Of a stretch of 64,000 nucleotides of DNA, positions 27,812 through 45,113 are shown one piece after another. Under the pieces are notes generated by a model. That model did no database searches. It saw nothing but the letters and a program-made list of their open reading frames with translations, and was not told the DNA's origin. The stretch is taken from NCBI RefSeq assembly GCF_910596095.1, contig NC_056539.1, positions 10,291,001 through 10,355,000 of the forward strand. The letters are read 5' to 3'. The number at the start of each line of letters is the position of its first letter. The stretch's first letter is position 1. The position numbers and the translations under genes are program-made. Origin of the DNA: Thunnus maccoyii (taxonomy: Eukaryota; Chordata; Actinopteri; Scombriformes; Scombridae).

Positions 27812-27960
27812 CGAAGTGCGCCGTTTTTCCTCTTTCTTCTTCTGATATTCCAGTGGGCTCATCAGAAGACAGTAGACTACAGTTTTCAGGCTAACGCTCA
27901 GCACACAACGACGCGCCTCGCAACAGCTGTGCTCTGTTTTGAATGAGGACGAGATGCGCG
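27812..27960 (-). other. ralgps2: ralgps2 candidate 5' exon (UTR, or alternative N-terminus)
   Basis: On the minus strand a good donor (CG|GTGAGT) lies just after 27812, preceded by an open frame starting MLSVSLKTVV or, internally, MSPLEYQKKK and ending ...KRRTS exactly at the donor. The surrounding DNA is richer in CpG than the intron. This fits a first exon joined to the exon that starts near 3638, across a ~24 kb intron. The 5' boundary (~27960) is a guess because no transcript data are available. Which of two adjacent AGs is used at the next exon decides whether this exon is a uORF or an N-terminal extension. Confidence 0.55.
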
Positions 27961-28080
27961 GAGGACGGGCGGAGCTTGCAGCGTCCGCCCATCATCTAGA
28001 CCAGCATCCAGACGGACTTAGTTTGGTTATATACACACAGCTTTTGAGAACGTCCACATTATATGTAGGTTATGTACAAT
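27900..28080 (-). promoter_or_regulatory. ralgps2: Probable ralgps2 promoter region
   Basis: GC- and CpG-rich DNA, with CGCGCCTCG- and GGACGGGCGGAGC-like stretches, directly upstream of the candidate ralgps2 5' exon. I see no convincing TATA box. The CpG enrichment extends thinly to ~27050 inside the first intron. This placement is inferred from composition and from the exon's position. Confidence 0.4.
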
Positions 28081-28224
28081 GTCGGTTGAAATCTTGATAG
28101 ATGAGGATGCTATTGTTGTACCAGACTGGACCGGTTAAGAGCACTGTGTGAATTGAAAAGAGCGCAAAGTTCATGTCCTTTATTCTTACTCCCTCTTGTG
28201 GTCCAACCACCGCTGTGCCCTAAT

Positions 28225-28495
28225 GCAGTGATTCTCAAAGTGAGGTCCGGGGACCCCAGTAAACAGGGGAATCATTTATTTTCACTACATTTCCATTGTG
28301 TTCCATAAGTAACACAATGACAGAATATATGACTACTCTGGTCATGGGTTTCATACACTTTCTGCAATAAAACATCTAAAAGCAAACATCTTATCAGATG
28401 GGGGTCTATGGGACAAAATCTTGACAAATTGGGTCCGTGGTCTAATTTGTGTCAGTTTAGGGGTCCTTGACGTGAAAAAGTTTGAGAACCACTGT
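28225..28495. mobile_element. hAT (Charlie/MER5-like) non-autonomous element with 8-bp target duplication
   Basis: Termini are GCAGTGATTCTCAAAGTG and AAGTTTGAGAACCACTGT, inverted repeats of the CAGTGGTTCTCAAA type. It is flanked by GCCCTAAT (28217-28224) and GCCTTAAT (28496-28503), an 8-bp duplication with one mismatch. The 271 bp carry no transposase. It lies between the ralgps2 promoter and the coa7 3' end. Confidence 0.85.
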
Positions 28496-28503
28496 GCCTT
28501 AAT

Positions 28504-29215
28504 AAGCTCCAGGACAGTATATATTTGTACTGTTGTGAACAATTCAAACGTATTTATCAAAATATATAATATGTTCATCAGTTTTAAATTGTCCCCTTTT
28601 TTCACTGCAGACATTTTGACTGATCATCAGGAAAAGCACAGGTGTTAAAAACATTAATGGTCGCTAAGCAGCTTGAAAATTTGCCTTCATTCATTTTGTT
28701 ATTGACAATATATGTACCGTATATTTAGTCCATTTCCACAGGGTTTTGATGAAAATAAATTTAAATAGAATATTTTTAAAAATGTCTATATTCTGCAGAT
28801 GGTGCTATACATGATAATGAAATACACAATAGATATCCATACACAATACTGTATGTAGGTTGATGAGACTAACTGATGCAGTGAGTTTAAACTGCCCATT
28901 AAACCTGTTAGTTCATTAACTTTCATGAGACAAATCATACACTTTTAAATGCATATTTGATAACCAACTGCTGTACATGAAAGTTAAATCATTTTTTATT
29001 GCTTTTACATTTTCTTGTTTACATTTGACTGACTACAGTAATTGAAATAAGTTAAACGGGCTCTCTGAATCCACAGTAAATGACACAAACAGACCCATTT
29101 AAGCATTCTATTATAAACTAATAACAGACCATCTACAAGCTTTGAACCCCCTGAATAGGCCTGAACACACACATAGGCTTGTTCACAACAACCTGACTGA
29201 ACACCACATGTGGAG
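28504..29215. other. Intergenic, nothing recognised
   Basis: AT-rich DNA between the hAT element and the coa7 3' end. I see no coding exon or structured element. A TTTATT at about 28994 could be a distal poly(A) signal for coa7. Confidence 0.45.
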
Positions 29216-29235
29216 ACAAACCAGCACCAAGTTAA

Positions 29236-29241
29236 TTTATT
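29236..29241 (-). terminator. coa7: coa7 polyadenylation signal (AATAAA)
   Basis: TTTATT on the plus strand is AATAAA on the coa7 strand. It begins only nine bases after the stop codon (29253-29251), giving a predicted 3'UTR of roughly 30-40 nt. Confidence 0.6.
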
Positions 29242-29250
29242 GAAAGTGTT

Positions 29251-30615
29251 TCACTCCCCAAATTTGAGCTGCCTTTCCTTCTCTAAACCATGCAGCTCCC
29301 TCGCTCGATTCTTAAGCTCCTCTGCTTTCTTGTCATTCTTCTCTGTACCATCCCCAAGTTTGTACATGCGACTTGCGTTGGCGCAGCCCCACACATGTCC
29401 CAGCTCACAAGCCCTGTTGGCATACTTAAAGGCTTGAGTCATATCTGGTGGCAACCCTTTGGAGTTACCCTCAATGAAAAGAGCACTGAGGTTAAAGCAG
29501 GAAGGAGCAAAGCCACCCGCGCAGGCCTTCTCATAGTACTGCCGAGCTGCCGTAAGGTCCGGTTGTCCTTCCATAGCTCGTCCATCGTGAGCTAACAGGC
29601 CAACGTTATGACAGGCATCTATGGACTTCTTTCCTCCAGCATTACAGGAGCGGATGAAGCAGGAGTAGGCTTTTTGCAGACATTCAGTCACTCCACCTGG
29701 TGCAAAGATTTAGGAGATTGATGGAGATCTTAGCACTCTAAAGAAGTAATCTAAGTACTCACATCCCTCCCCTGAATGATAATAAATACATAGATTGTTT
29801 TTTTAATTAAATGTTAAGTCTAAAAAATATTTTAAAAAATAAACAAAATGTCCATCACAAGCCACCAGAGGCCAAACTGTTGTCATGCTTAAATAGTAAA
29901 ACAAGAAAATCCTCAAAATCAACAGCATCAAACAGCAAATGTTTTTTTAAAGCATTTATCTGATCACAATATAAATTTGATTAATTTCTTTAAAATCAGC
30001 TAACTAATCATTTCAACACACATTTCTATGTTGTAAGTGGTCCGGTTAGTACCCCATATAAAACTCCAACAAAGCACCAAACTTTATGATGGTACCATAT
30101 GTTTTGCATGTAAAACCTCATATTGTGCTGTAACCAGTAAATACAGTACAAACATAAAAGTCATGATCTAAAATAACATTAAGGACTTTGCTTGAGTACT
30201 TCATGTCACAGTAATGTGTCAATCAATAAGCCACATTGCAGGTGTACCTTTGCCTGTGATATGGTAAGCTCCCAGTTTATAGCAGCTCTCTCCAAAACCA
30301 TTTGTCTCACAGTTATGTTTGAGCACTTGTGCCGTGGATTCGTAGTTTTTCTTCACCCCTTCCAAGTAATCGGCGAGCCTTTGGCACCCTAAGAAAGACA
30401 TGTGACAGAAGAAAGGACATCTTAAACAACAAGGCAAAGTTATCAAACACAATTCACTCATCCTCATCTCCAGCTGGGGGCTTTCAGCACCACTGAGCAG
30501 GGTTTTTACCTTCAGGATCCTTCTCTTTGTAGCACTGGAAGCTGTACTCCACTCCCAAATTGTCCAGAAACTGTTTCACCTCATTCTCATCTTCAAAGTT
30601 TATGAGTCCAGCCAT
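29251..30615 (-). CDS. coa7: coa7, cytochrome c oxidase assembly factor 7 (Sel1-repeat protein)
   Basis: Three coding exons on the minus strand are 30615-30510, 30388-30248 and 29696-29251. They join in frame to 230 aa plus a TGA stop; human COA7 is 231 aa. The protein starts [16 protein letters not shown] and carries tandem Sel1-like helical repeats with regularly spaced cysteines: [16 protein letters not shown], then [15 protein letters not shown], then [16 protein letters not shown], then [17 protein letters not shown]. It ends [12 protein letters not shown]7 is a soluble intermembrane-space protein that is imported and oxidised through the MIA40 disulfide relay and is needed for cytochrome c oxidase assembly; the paired cysteines fit that. 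Introns have GTAC and GTAA donors and AG acceptors. It is divergent from zyg11, with about 765 bp between the start codons. The 3'UTR looks very short. Confidence 0.96.
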
Positions 30616-31380
30616 GCTTCAACTTGCGCTTCTGCCCTTTAAATGTACAGCAAACACATGTGCCGAAGGCTTAGTGCCCACTACCTCCACTGTTGCTTGT
30701 GACCTTGCAGTGGGATGAATGAGCGATGTTACAAAAGCGTTTCCTGAGTTAAAAAAAACTCACAACAGATGCCTGCCCTTAACTTCGGGTTGTTATTAAA
30801 ACGCACTATAATTACAACTGTAATCGTTTTCCTTTGATAAAACAGAAAAGGGACTTAATCCTGACTTGGTCATGCGTCTCTTCAGCAGATAAACTCTTCC
30901 GGGGTCCATAACCATCCCTCCTAACGGGCTTCCGTAGTCCAGCCCCCTCAGTAATGTACTTCCAGTGCTGTGACCTTTACTGTATGTCTAGTCAAAAATA
31001 GACCTAGCTGCCCGCTGTGGAAACTACATTCTCCACCCGGGTCCTTTCTTCGGTCGCTGCATTGATTTGTCGATATATTTTAAACATGAATTCCTGCACA
31101 GCAGACAGCTGTCAACATTTTTTCTCGGAGAGCGATTTTCCGCAACGGAGGAAACAACAAGTGAGCTAGCTGACTAGCTCGTCGTCCTGTGCTCCTGTTT
31201 GCTGTCCAGTAGATTAGTATAACAACAGACTCTCAGACAGGTGATCGCTGCAAACTGAAACGACTGAAAACGGAGCCGCTCGACGGCCAGCACGCAAAGA
31301 CACCTGCGTTTTGTTTTTTAAGGAGGAAGACACCAGTCTCGGTTGCATAAGCTACAACTAACGCTAGACTTTTTTAAACC
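30616..31380. promoter_or_regulatory. Bidirectional promoter region of coa7 and zyg11
   Basis: The 765 bp between the two divergent start codons must hold both 5'UTRs and both start sites. Toward zyg11 it becomes moderately CpG-rich (for example ACGGAGCCGCTCGACGGC near 31270). I see no TATA box near either likely start. Shared control of the two genes is inferred from the spacing. Confidence 0.6.
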
Positions 31381-37658
<6,278 letters not shown>

Positions 37659-37677
37659 CCTCACAGAGGTAAAGAGG

Positions 37678-37678
<1 letters not shown>

Positions 37679-37706
<28 letters not shown>
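37679..37706. repeat. (CA)14 microsatellite in the zyg11 3'UTR
   Basis: Perfect CA run about 20 bp after the zyg11 stop codon. Confidence 0.9.
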
Positions 37707-37711
<5 letters not shown>

Positions 37712-39726
37712 GTCATTTAGCATCTCACCCCTCACATTGGCTGGAGATTTTTCATTCTTTTACATTTTCTCTTTCAGAAAAAATGATGCTCCCTGACCAA
37801 GAGGAGGACATAAGCTGAGTCCCACCACAGAGGGGATTTTGTATTTGTGTGTATGCATATCGCACGCACAAACACTCGTATCAAGTATCCCCAGAAAATA
37901 TACATAAAAGGACGGAGACTTTGCAGTTCTTTGCACACACACTAACCTTATTTATTTTCTTTGTGTTTGTTTCAAAACAAAAATATTTCTGTGTGCTAAT
38001 CTTGTGATAAAAAAAAAAAAAAAAATTCAACTGTTGGTTTAAGCTCAAATCTCAACATCTCTTGTTGGTCAGACATCGGAATCATGATGATTTTTATACC
38101 AAAAACACATCAGTGCATACATACGAATCTCAGTTTAAGATCAAGCCCCCCCCCCCCTCCAAAAGCTCAGCTGAGGGTCGACACCCTCCGGCCCCTGTAT
38201 GTTACTGAGGGTTCTGGTTGTCTAAATTGGTTGATTAGCTCATTAAATATACGCATGACGCTGCTGTGAGCTCAAGCATGCTGGAGTTTGTCTGAATGCT
38301 TGTACTGTTCATTTTAGGAATGCCTGCCTTTTCTTTTGTTTATAGCAGTGTTCTATTCACTGAAACCCATGCCTCTGGGTCTGCAATAGTACTGTTGCTC
38401 TCCTCTTCATTTAGTCTTTTATCAGCTAATGCCTTTGATTTGATGTGACGGGACACTTGCCTAGGGTGTGTTCAGTGGGTTCAAATGTTCAAACATTACA
38501 GAGGAAAACCTAACTTATAGAGAAATAATATATCTTTGAGAAGATCCAGTGCTTTTTCTTTTCTAAATAAGCCGTATCAGTTGCGAAATTACACCGAATT
38601 AATGCTGCGGCCATTCGATAATGTCTGGTGAGTACAAAAGTCCTTTCTGGACACAAATGGCAATAATGATGTGGTCAGTATAGTTATGATGGATGTACAT
38701 GTGTATTGAGTCACAGCTGTTTTTCTCTTTGAGGAAACTGTTTATATATTATTGGTATGTTCACTGTGCTTCCTAATGTGTCAGAGTGTCTTAAAGACAG
38801 AGGCAGCACTTCTGTTGAGCATGTGTGTATGTACGTCTGTACAAGTAGCTGCATCTTAAAGAGTGTATGTAATTTGTACATAATAGAAGATGGCAAAGAA
38901 ATAGTAATGGTTTGTTTAGGACCGGTTGAACTGGTTGCATGGAAATTATTATATTGTATGTTCCATTGTTTGTCTGACTTCCCGTTAATTAGATTTTTTT
39001 TTTTTTTTTAAAAGCGGGGTAAACAAAGGAGGAATGTTATTTACCCAGGAGAGAGCGTAGGTGGTGTTATCAGAAGTATTCAAGGTTATTTTTCTGTGCT
39101 CTGAAATGGCCGTGTGACTTTAGTATCCACCAGGATGTAATTTACCAGATATACGTCTGCTGTCCAGAGAAGCCAGCTGACCTTGATGCCCGTATTCTCC
39201 TTTTTCATCTGATGTCTTGATTCTCATATAAAGGCTCCCGTCATCGTTCTCTATGCAATCCAAGTTGGTGTTGCTGTCAAAGCCCTGATATAGTGATGAC
39301 AAATTTTGAGGAAAAGTGGGTCTTTGCTTCAGCAGGTATACCAGTGGTAAAACTTATATGAATGGAAATAAAAATAAAATATTGGGCTACAAAGGGCAAT
39401 GGTACACTAAAACAGCCACACACATCACCTCATCTGCTCAGTGAGTTATGGCCTTACTGTGTTCTTTAAACCAGGTGTCGTTTTATAAGCTTGCTTCTTA
39501 TGCATAGGTCCTGAGCAGATAGAAGAACCTGTTTTTTGTTTTTTTTGTTCTTTCCTGTTGCTCCTGTTTACCTTGGATTGTTTAGTTGAGCCGCTGAACA
39601 TCGCCCGGGATGAAGGCCAGTTTTTGGCAAAAATGTAATTAAGATGGAAGATGCAAAAGTGTGGATACTGTATGTCTGCTATGACTGTGCCATGTTGCTG
39701 CTGAGAGTCATGTTTTCAAGTTTGGA

Positions 39727-39732
39727 AATAAA
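39727..39732 (+). terminator. zyg11: zyg11 polyadenylation signal (AATAAA)
   Basis: AATAAA followed within about 40 bp by a GT/T-rich stretch (ACTGTGTCGTCTTTTTTT), the usual downstream element. An earlier AATAAAATAAAA-like stretch near 39370 is a possible alternative. Confidence 0.6.
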
Positions 39733-39869
39733 GAATGTACATTCCCATAAACTGGAGATGACAACTGTGTCGTCTTTTTTTATTCAGTCACCTCACAAAG
39801 ATGAGCTTCATATCAACCATGAAGTATAGAACGTGTGAGTAAAAGTAAGAAACTGCCATTAGGAAAAGC

Positions 39870-39875
39870 TTTATT
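39870..39875 (-). terminator. echdc2: echdc2 polyadenylation signal (AATAAA on the minus strand)
   Basis: TTTATT on the plus strand lies 268 bp beyond the echdc2 stop codon; another TTTATT follows nearby. It faces the zyg11 signal from about 140 bp away. Confidence 0.5.
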
Positions 39876-40142
39876 TTTATTCATATTATTTTTATTGTCA
39901 TATTATGTTGTTGTGTTTTGGATCAAATGAAATCAAATCTGTCTCATCCTGAATATCACAAGTGCAAACAGTCACCACTGGATGGTCACGCTGCCCTAAA
40001 CTAATGTATTGACACTGGCTGGGATGCACGCAGACAATCAATGGGAGTTAATTGTCAGACAATCAGACATGGGGTTAGAGAGAGTGCTTTGCCTCTGTGT
40101 CTCTCACTTATGAGTCACTGAAACTCAGTGACTCAGAAGTGT

Positions 40143-40734
40143 TTATTCTCCAGTGTACCGCGGAGGTCTCTTCTCTATAAAGGCAGCCATACCCTCTTGT
40201 CTGTCACGCGTGGGAATGACCTGAGAAGAGAGGACAAATGTTACAGCAGGACAACAGTAATCTGACCACAGATGACCTCCGAGAGTTTCACAAATGTCAG
40301 ATTAGAGCTGAATGTAACTTAAATTATGTGCGCTGCTTATATTGTCATTTTTAAGGATAATAAAGCATGTATCAAAGCTCCCGAAAACATGGCTTCAAAT
40401 CAAATCAAATCAAAGTATTTTTCTATAACTTTAAATATTCATGACTTAATAAGAAACTATCAAAGTAAAAAAAGCAGCATGCATTTAGTTATTTACTGAG
40501 AGTTTAACACTCAAACAAAAACTTCTAACTAAGCAGAGAATTTTGTTCATGTAGGACCTGATTGCTCATAGTAAAAAGGTGACTGAGAAAATACATTTTC
40601 AGGGTCTTTCAAGTATATATATATGTACTGGAACTCTTACCCGAGCATAACACATCCTCTCTATTGCCATTGCTGAACTGATGTCGACCTGGAAGAGACA
40701 GATCTCAGTCACAACAATCACTGATGTAAAAAAA

Positions 40735-40788
<54 letters not shown>

Positions 40789-43700
40789 AAAGAAATGTAA
40801 TCTATGAATCACAATGTACCTCAAAGCCTCTGTTCATTGCTTCTTTTGCCATACGCACAGCGATAGGAGCCTGGGCAACAGAAATTAGACACAATTTGTA
40901 AAAACATGTAAAAAAAAAAAAAAAACATTTAAAAAAAAAAGAAAAATCACTGAAACATAAAGAGAACGTCTGGTCCTTCTCTTATAATCCTAGCAGTTTT
41001 TCCAAGGAGTCACTTAAATACTACAACAAACATCTAAAGGCTTACACAGCTTATTATCTGCTCCATCCTACCTCCTTTTCATTCAATGCAAACTCCTGTC
41101 AATTATTCAATCCACACCGACACCCGCACATGTTTGTGAGTGTGTGTGTGTCGTGCTATTTGTGGTCTGTTTCTCCACTTGACTGCCACTTGGGCCCTGC
41201 TGCCGACTGTGGGCATCTGAACTGGAGTGAAAGAAATATGGAACGACAGAGGCCTGCAGAGAGGGAGAGATAGAGAGGGGAAGGTGGTGAAGAAAGCAGC
41301 AGGATGGGAAAAAAGAGGAGGACGAAAAAGAGAAGAGACGAGTTGTTGAGAAAGGGGGGGGGGGGGTAGGGGGGAGCAGGGAGCAGGAGGTAAGAGAGCA
41401 GGTCCCTTGCCTGGAGGAGGAGGGATGCATCACTATCTGAGCTGTAGCAGAGTGAAAAAGTGAGTGTATTCTAACCTGAGGCAGTATCTCTCTGGCCAGG
41501 CTGAGTGCCTCTCTGTAGGCAGCGTCTCCTGTCTGGTTCTGTTCCACAGCTCTGTTTACGAGCCCCATCTCCAGAGCTGTCTGCCCTCCCACACGCCGAC
41601 CTGATAAACCAACAAAGAGAGAGAGAGAGAGTGACACACAAAGCCCTCGCTGAACGACAAGCATCCTATGTGTCAGTGTTTCTGTCAAACCACCTGTGAA
41701 GATGAGCTCTTTGGCCAGAGTCATGCCGACCATCCGCGGTAGACGCTGACTGCCCCCTGCAGGACAAAGCACTTCAAGGTCAAGCTCTTGCAGCTGCTTT
41801 GTCTCTTTACTTAGACACTCAGTACTGTGAAAGGTCATTTGTGAGTGCAAGTGTGACCTCTGATCGTCTTACCCGCCCCTGGGAGCAGCCCCCGTGTTGT
41901 CTCAATCAGACCCATCTGTGCAGAATACGCTGAAACACACATACACACACACATACAAAGGACAGTTGAAGGTCTGTACTGCTGGGTGCCATTAAGCCAG
42001 GGAGGGCATAAAGTCTGACTGATGCCTCTGTCAGAGGAGCAGACGCAAACACCTGCTCACCTAGCTCCTCAGCGCTCAACCAATCACTGAGCTGCCGGGA
42101 CTGATTTAACCAATCGCATGTAGATTCAGCTACACGAGCAGTTGGGCAGATGTGTCTGGCCTCAGCAGCTATCATCAGTCCCTGAGCTCATCAACTGATC
42201 GTTATTGCGGGGTGAAAAGCCCATATCTCCAAGCTTCTTAGCAGCTAAAAAGAGCAGCTTCACTTTTAGCTTGGCCCTGTTTGTATTTCTGTGGTTTTTA
42301 AACAGTTTCATACAGTAAGTCCACATTAACTCAAAAAAAAAAAAGGAAGGACATATTACAAAAAAGGAGGGTGAAGCAATTCAAAAAATTCCTAGTTGAT
42401 GACACTTGAAACATTACAGTGATTACAGTGAAAAAAATGATTTGCAACATAAAAAATGTCCATCAGATAAAGGCATTAGATACAGAAAATAAACTGTAAA
42501 AAACTAAAGGAATAAACGAATGACTTCTACATCTTTAAAACTTCTACAACATTACAAATGGGCTCATCTCCTGTTTACACATATCCATTATCCTCTAATC
42601 TACACTGATGGGACAGGGGAGTTGTCAGTCTCAAGAAATGGCCCCAAGTGGATTTAACTATCCTCCTCTCTCCTGTTTGGAGTCAACCACTGATCTAATA
42701 TGACTGGATTAGTGACAGCTGTGAAGAGAGCATGACATCCCCTTTCTAACCTTATTAACATCACCTGAAGGAAAATGAAAGAAGAATGTTAAATGTATTC
42801 AAGCTTGATGCAGACTCGCGCAGTTTAAGAGTTGACAGGTGAAGGTTCAGAGTTCACTCACCAGCAGAGCGAAGGTCACAGGCCAAGGCCAGCTCCAGGC
42901 CACCTCCCAGAGCTGCGCCGTCCACCGCAGCGATGGTCGGCATGGGCAACAACGCTGATGGGACAATAGAATAAACTTACTCAGGGTAAAAAAGGTGAGT
43001 TTATTCATCCATCTATCTATCCTTCCATCTTTGTATCTATCTATCTCACCTATCTGAGTCATGAGGGATCGCAGGTTGTGAACAAACAGATCGGACTCAG
43101 AGTTGTTCATCAGAGCTCTCTCTTTCAGGTCAGCACCTGTACATACATCAAAACACGCACTGTCACCCATCATTTAGACAGTTTTTGATCACAGATGTAG
43201 ACGGCGGGCAGGTTTCAGATGTTCCAGAGAACACTCACCTGCACAGAAAACCCCCGGCACCAAACTCCTGAAGACAACCACACGCACTGCTGAGTCATTG
43301 GACAGAGTGGACACCAGCTCCCTCATCTGCACACACAGGACACTGTGTCTCAGTTAGTGTGTGTGTGGTGTGAGTGTGTGTGTGAACATGGCGATGTAGA
43401 GGTCTGCTCACCTGTGACACAAACACATGGCCCAGAGAGTTTCTTGCCACATGTCGGCACATCAGCACCTCTGCTATACCTGAGGAAGAGACACAGCAAA
43501 CAGAGAAAGAGAAGGCAGCAACTAACTATTAACTCTCATAGTTTTTATCAAATTACTGTTTCATTGTACTGTTCAATTGTCAAAACTGCTGATCAGCTAT
43601 TGATTTCAGCACTTTAGGCTGTGATCTTGATGTGCTATATCATGACTTTCTACAGTCCAATCAGTATGGAAGTTGGTTCCTGTTGGGGAAATAAATAAAT

Positions 43701-44708
43701 AAATAGATAGATAAACAAATAGCATATTTCATAATTCCAACTGTATTTATAACTTCATAGTGATGTAATAATTACAGCATTAATCGATTAATCGATTAGT
43801 CAATCAACTAAAATTAATAGAAAACAATTTTGATAATTGATAAATAAAAAAATGGCCAAAAAATGGGATGTTCCAGCTTTTCAAATGTGAGAACTGGCTG
43901 ATTTTCCCTGTCTTATATTGTAATTGATTAAATATCTTTGGTTTTTGGACTGTTGGTCAGACAAAACAGGTAATTTGGTGACATTGCCTTGGTTTCTAGG
44001 AAATAGTGATAGTCATTTATTCACAATTGTATGATGTTTTACAGACAAAGTGTTTAATCCAAAAAAATAATCAACACTGAAAAAATAATCATTCGTTGCA
44101 GCCCTAATTAAAATAATTTAAAAAACTCACTTGATAAGTCATAATTATGAGGTAGTCATGTATTTTTATCTTCTGTTTTTTCATATATTTATTCATTTAT
44201 TTCCTCGGCAGGAATGGGCTTCCATAAAGTCAAAACATGAATTTCTGAGACATGCTCCTGCCTGATAATGCTTTTCAGCTCAGAAAAACTTTTCAGACGT
44301 AAACATTCATGGAAAATTTGTTTAAAATCACAACCGAGTTTTGTAAAATAGATTCTGGTACAGAGTCTAGTTTGTAGAATATTTGACAAGTTTCCTCAAT
44401 ACAAAACCCATTTTAATCCGGAAATACTGAGACGGTGACAGTGAATGTGGACAATGCTGATCGCATGAAAGTGAATCCCTACCATTGTCTTCCCCATCCA
44501 ACCGCTTCAGATCCACCTCTACAGCAGCTTCCGCCTCTGTATGCTGCTTACGGCTGAGTGCGCGGCTGTAACCCGTCAGAGAACGACCTCCACCGGCCAG
44601 CTGTCGCGTTCTGTCCCGGGGGGTCAGATACGGTGTTCGTGCGTGTGTATCCGGCAGAATTACACCCAACCACCTCGGCCCCACCAGTCTGCAAAGGAGA
44701 GTTGTCAT
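40143..44708 (-). CDS. echdc2: echdc2, enoyl-CoA hydratase domain-containing protein 2 (mitochondrial crotonase family)
   Basis: Eleven coding exons on the minus strand: 44708-44483, 43479-43412, 43326-43239, 43136-43050, 42954-42862, 41929-41873, 41756-41694, 41600-41476, 40870-40820, 40688-40641, 40220-40143. They join in frame to 327 aa. The first ~60 residues are Arg-rich and poor in acids ([13 protein letters not shown]...), as in a mitochondrial presequence. The crotonase fold follows: FCAGADLKER (first oxyanion-hole strand), [16 protein letters not shown] (second oxyanion hole, with the first catalytic-type Glu in GLELA), then [20 protein letters not shown], whose Glu aligns with the second catalytic Glu of ECHS1. 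The C-terminus reads [20 protein letters not shown], typical of the family. Both acids are kept, so hydratase chemistry is plausible; the physiological substrate is not known from sequence. The donor after exon 8 is GTTAGA. The N-terminus is longer than in human ECHDC2 (292 aa). Confidence 0.95.
40739..40784. repeat. (AT)n microsatellite in an echdc2 intron
   Basis: About 46 bp of perfect AT, preceded by an A-run, between the exons at 40870-40820 and 40688-40641. Confidence 0.95.
41354..41376. repeat. G-run with G-quadruplex potential in an echdc2 intron
   Basis: A run of 13 G, then TA, then six more G, with further GGG runs downstream. The G-rich strand is the plus strand, which is the template strand for echdc2. 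Confidence 0.8.
41930..42861 (-). other. echdc2 intron 5 (about 0.9 kb), nothing recognised
   Basis: Lies between the exons ending ...ACDLRSA and beginning [10 protein letters not shown], which are contiguous in the family. Short A-runs only. Confidence 0.6.
43480..44482 (-). other. echdc2 intron 1 (about 1.0 kb) with a MITE copy
   Basis: Separates the presequence exon from the exon beginning IAEVLMCRH. It contains a copy of the hAT-type MITE family at about 43770-44105. Confidence 0.7.
43770..44105 (-). mobile_element. hAT-type MITE, AGGGCTGCAAC family, in echdc2 intron 1
   Basis: The right end TTCGTTGCAGCCCTA is intact. The left end is eroded (ATTACAGCATTAATCG). Internal GATTAATCGATTAGTC motifs match the other copies. 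No readable target duplication. Confidence 0.68.
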
Positions 44709-45019
44709 GTTTATTTATCATTCGCCGTTACAGACAGGAAGCTTGTCCGGAAAGTTGCAGGAAGTTTAGTGCAGGTTTCTTCCTGTCTGAGAAGGAGGGA
44801 CTTGACCGCCCCTGACTGTCAAATCAGCATCAGACAGGTTCATGCAAGGTAGTGGACCTCAGAGATAAAACCCAATGATGCATTGAAAGTAACTTCTATT
44901 TTGGTAAATAGGGGGGATTTTTATACTACCTCATACCACTCACTATTTCACTCAGCAAGACTCAGAGCTGTAATTGTGAAAGTTTATTTTACTTCCTCTG
45001 TCCACTCATCCTGTCGTCT

Positions 45020-45020
<1 letters not shown>

Positions 45021-45113
<93 letters not shown>
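45021..45113. repeat. (CT)40 followed by (CA)n, compound microsatellite
   Basis: About 80 bp of uninterrupted CT, then a CA run to about 45113 and a further short CA run at about 45122-45132. The homopurine/homopyrimidine mirror-repeat character allows H-DNA. It lies about 310 bp upstream of the echdc2 start codon. Confidence 0.97.

Larger units (their letters stand above)
37659..39760 (+). other. zyg11: zyg11 3'UTR (inferred)
   Basis: This runs from the TAA stop to about 25 bases past AATAAA at 39727. Near its start are a (CA)14 run (37679-37706) and a possible GTAAAG donor at 37668 with a CTTTCAG acceptor ending at 37777, so a small 3'UTR intron just after the stop is conceivable. An A-run (about 38010-38024), a C-run (about 38148-38157) and a T-run (about 38996-39009) occur. 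Internal A-runs could mimic poly(A) tails in cDNA data. Confidence 0.5.

Noticed and set aside
41107-41850. 247-aa minus-strand frame in the echdc2 region
   Set aside because: It reads through two real echdc2 exons (41756-41694 and 41600-41476) and the introns around them. Only the exon parts match the crotonase family.
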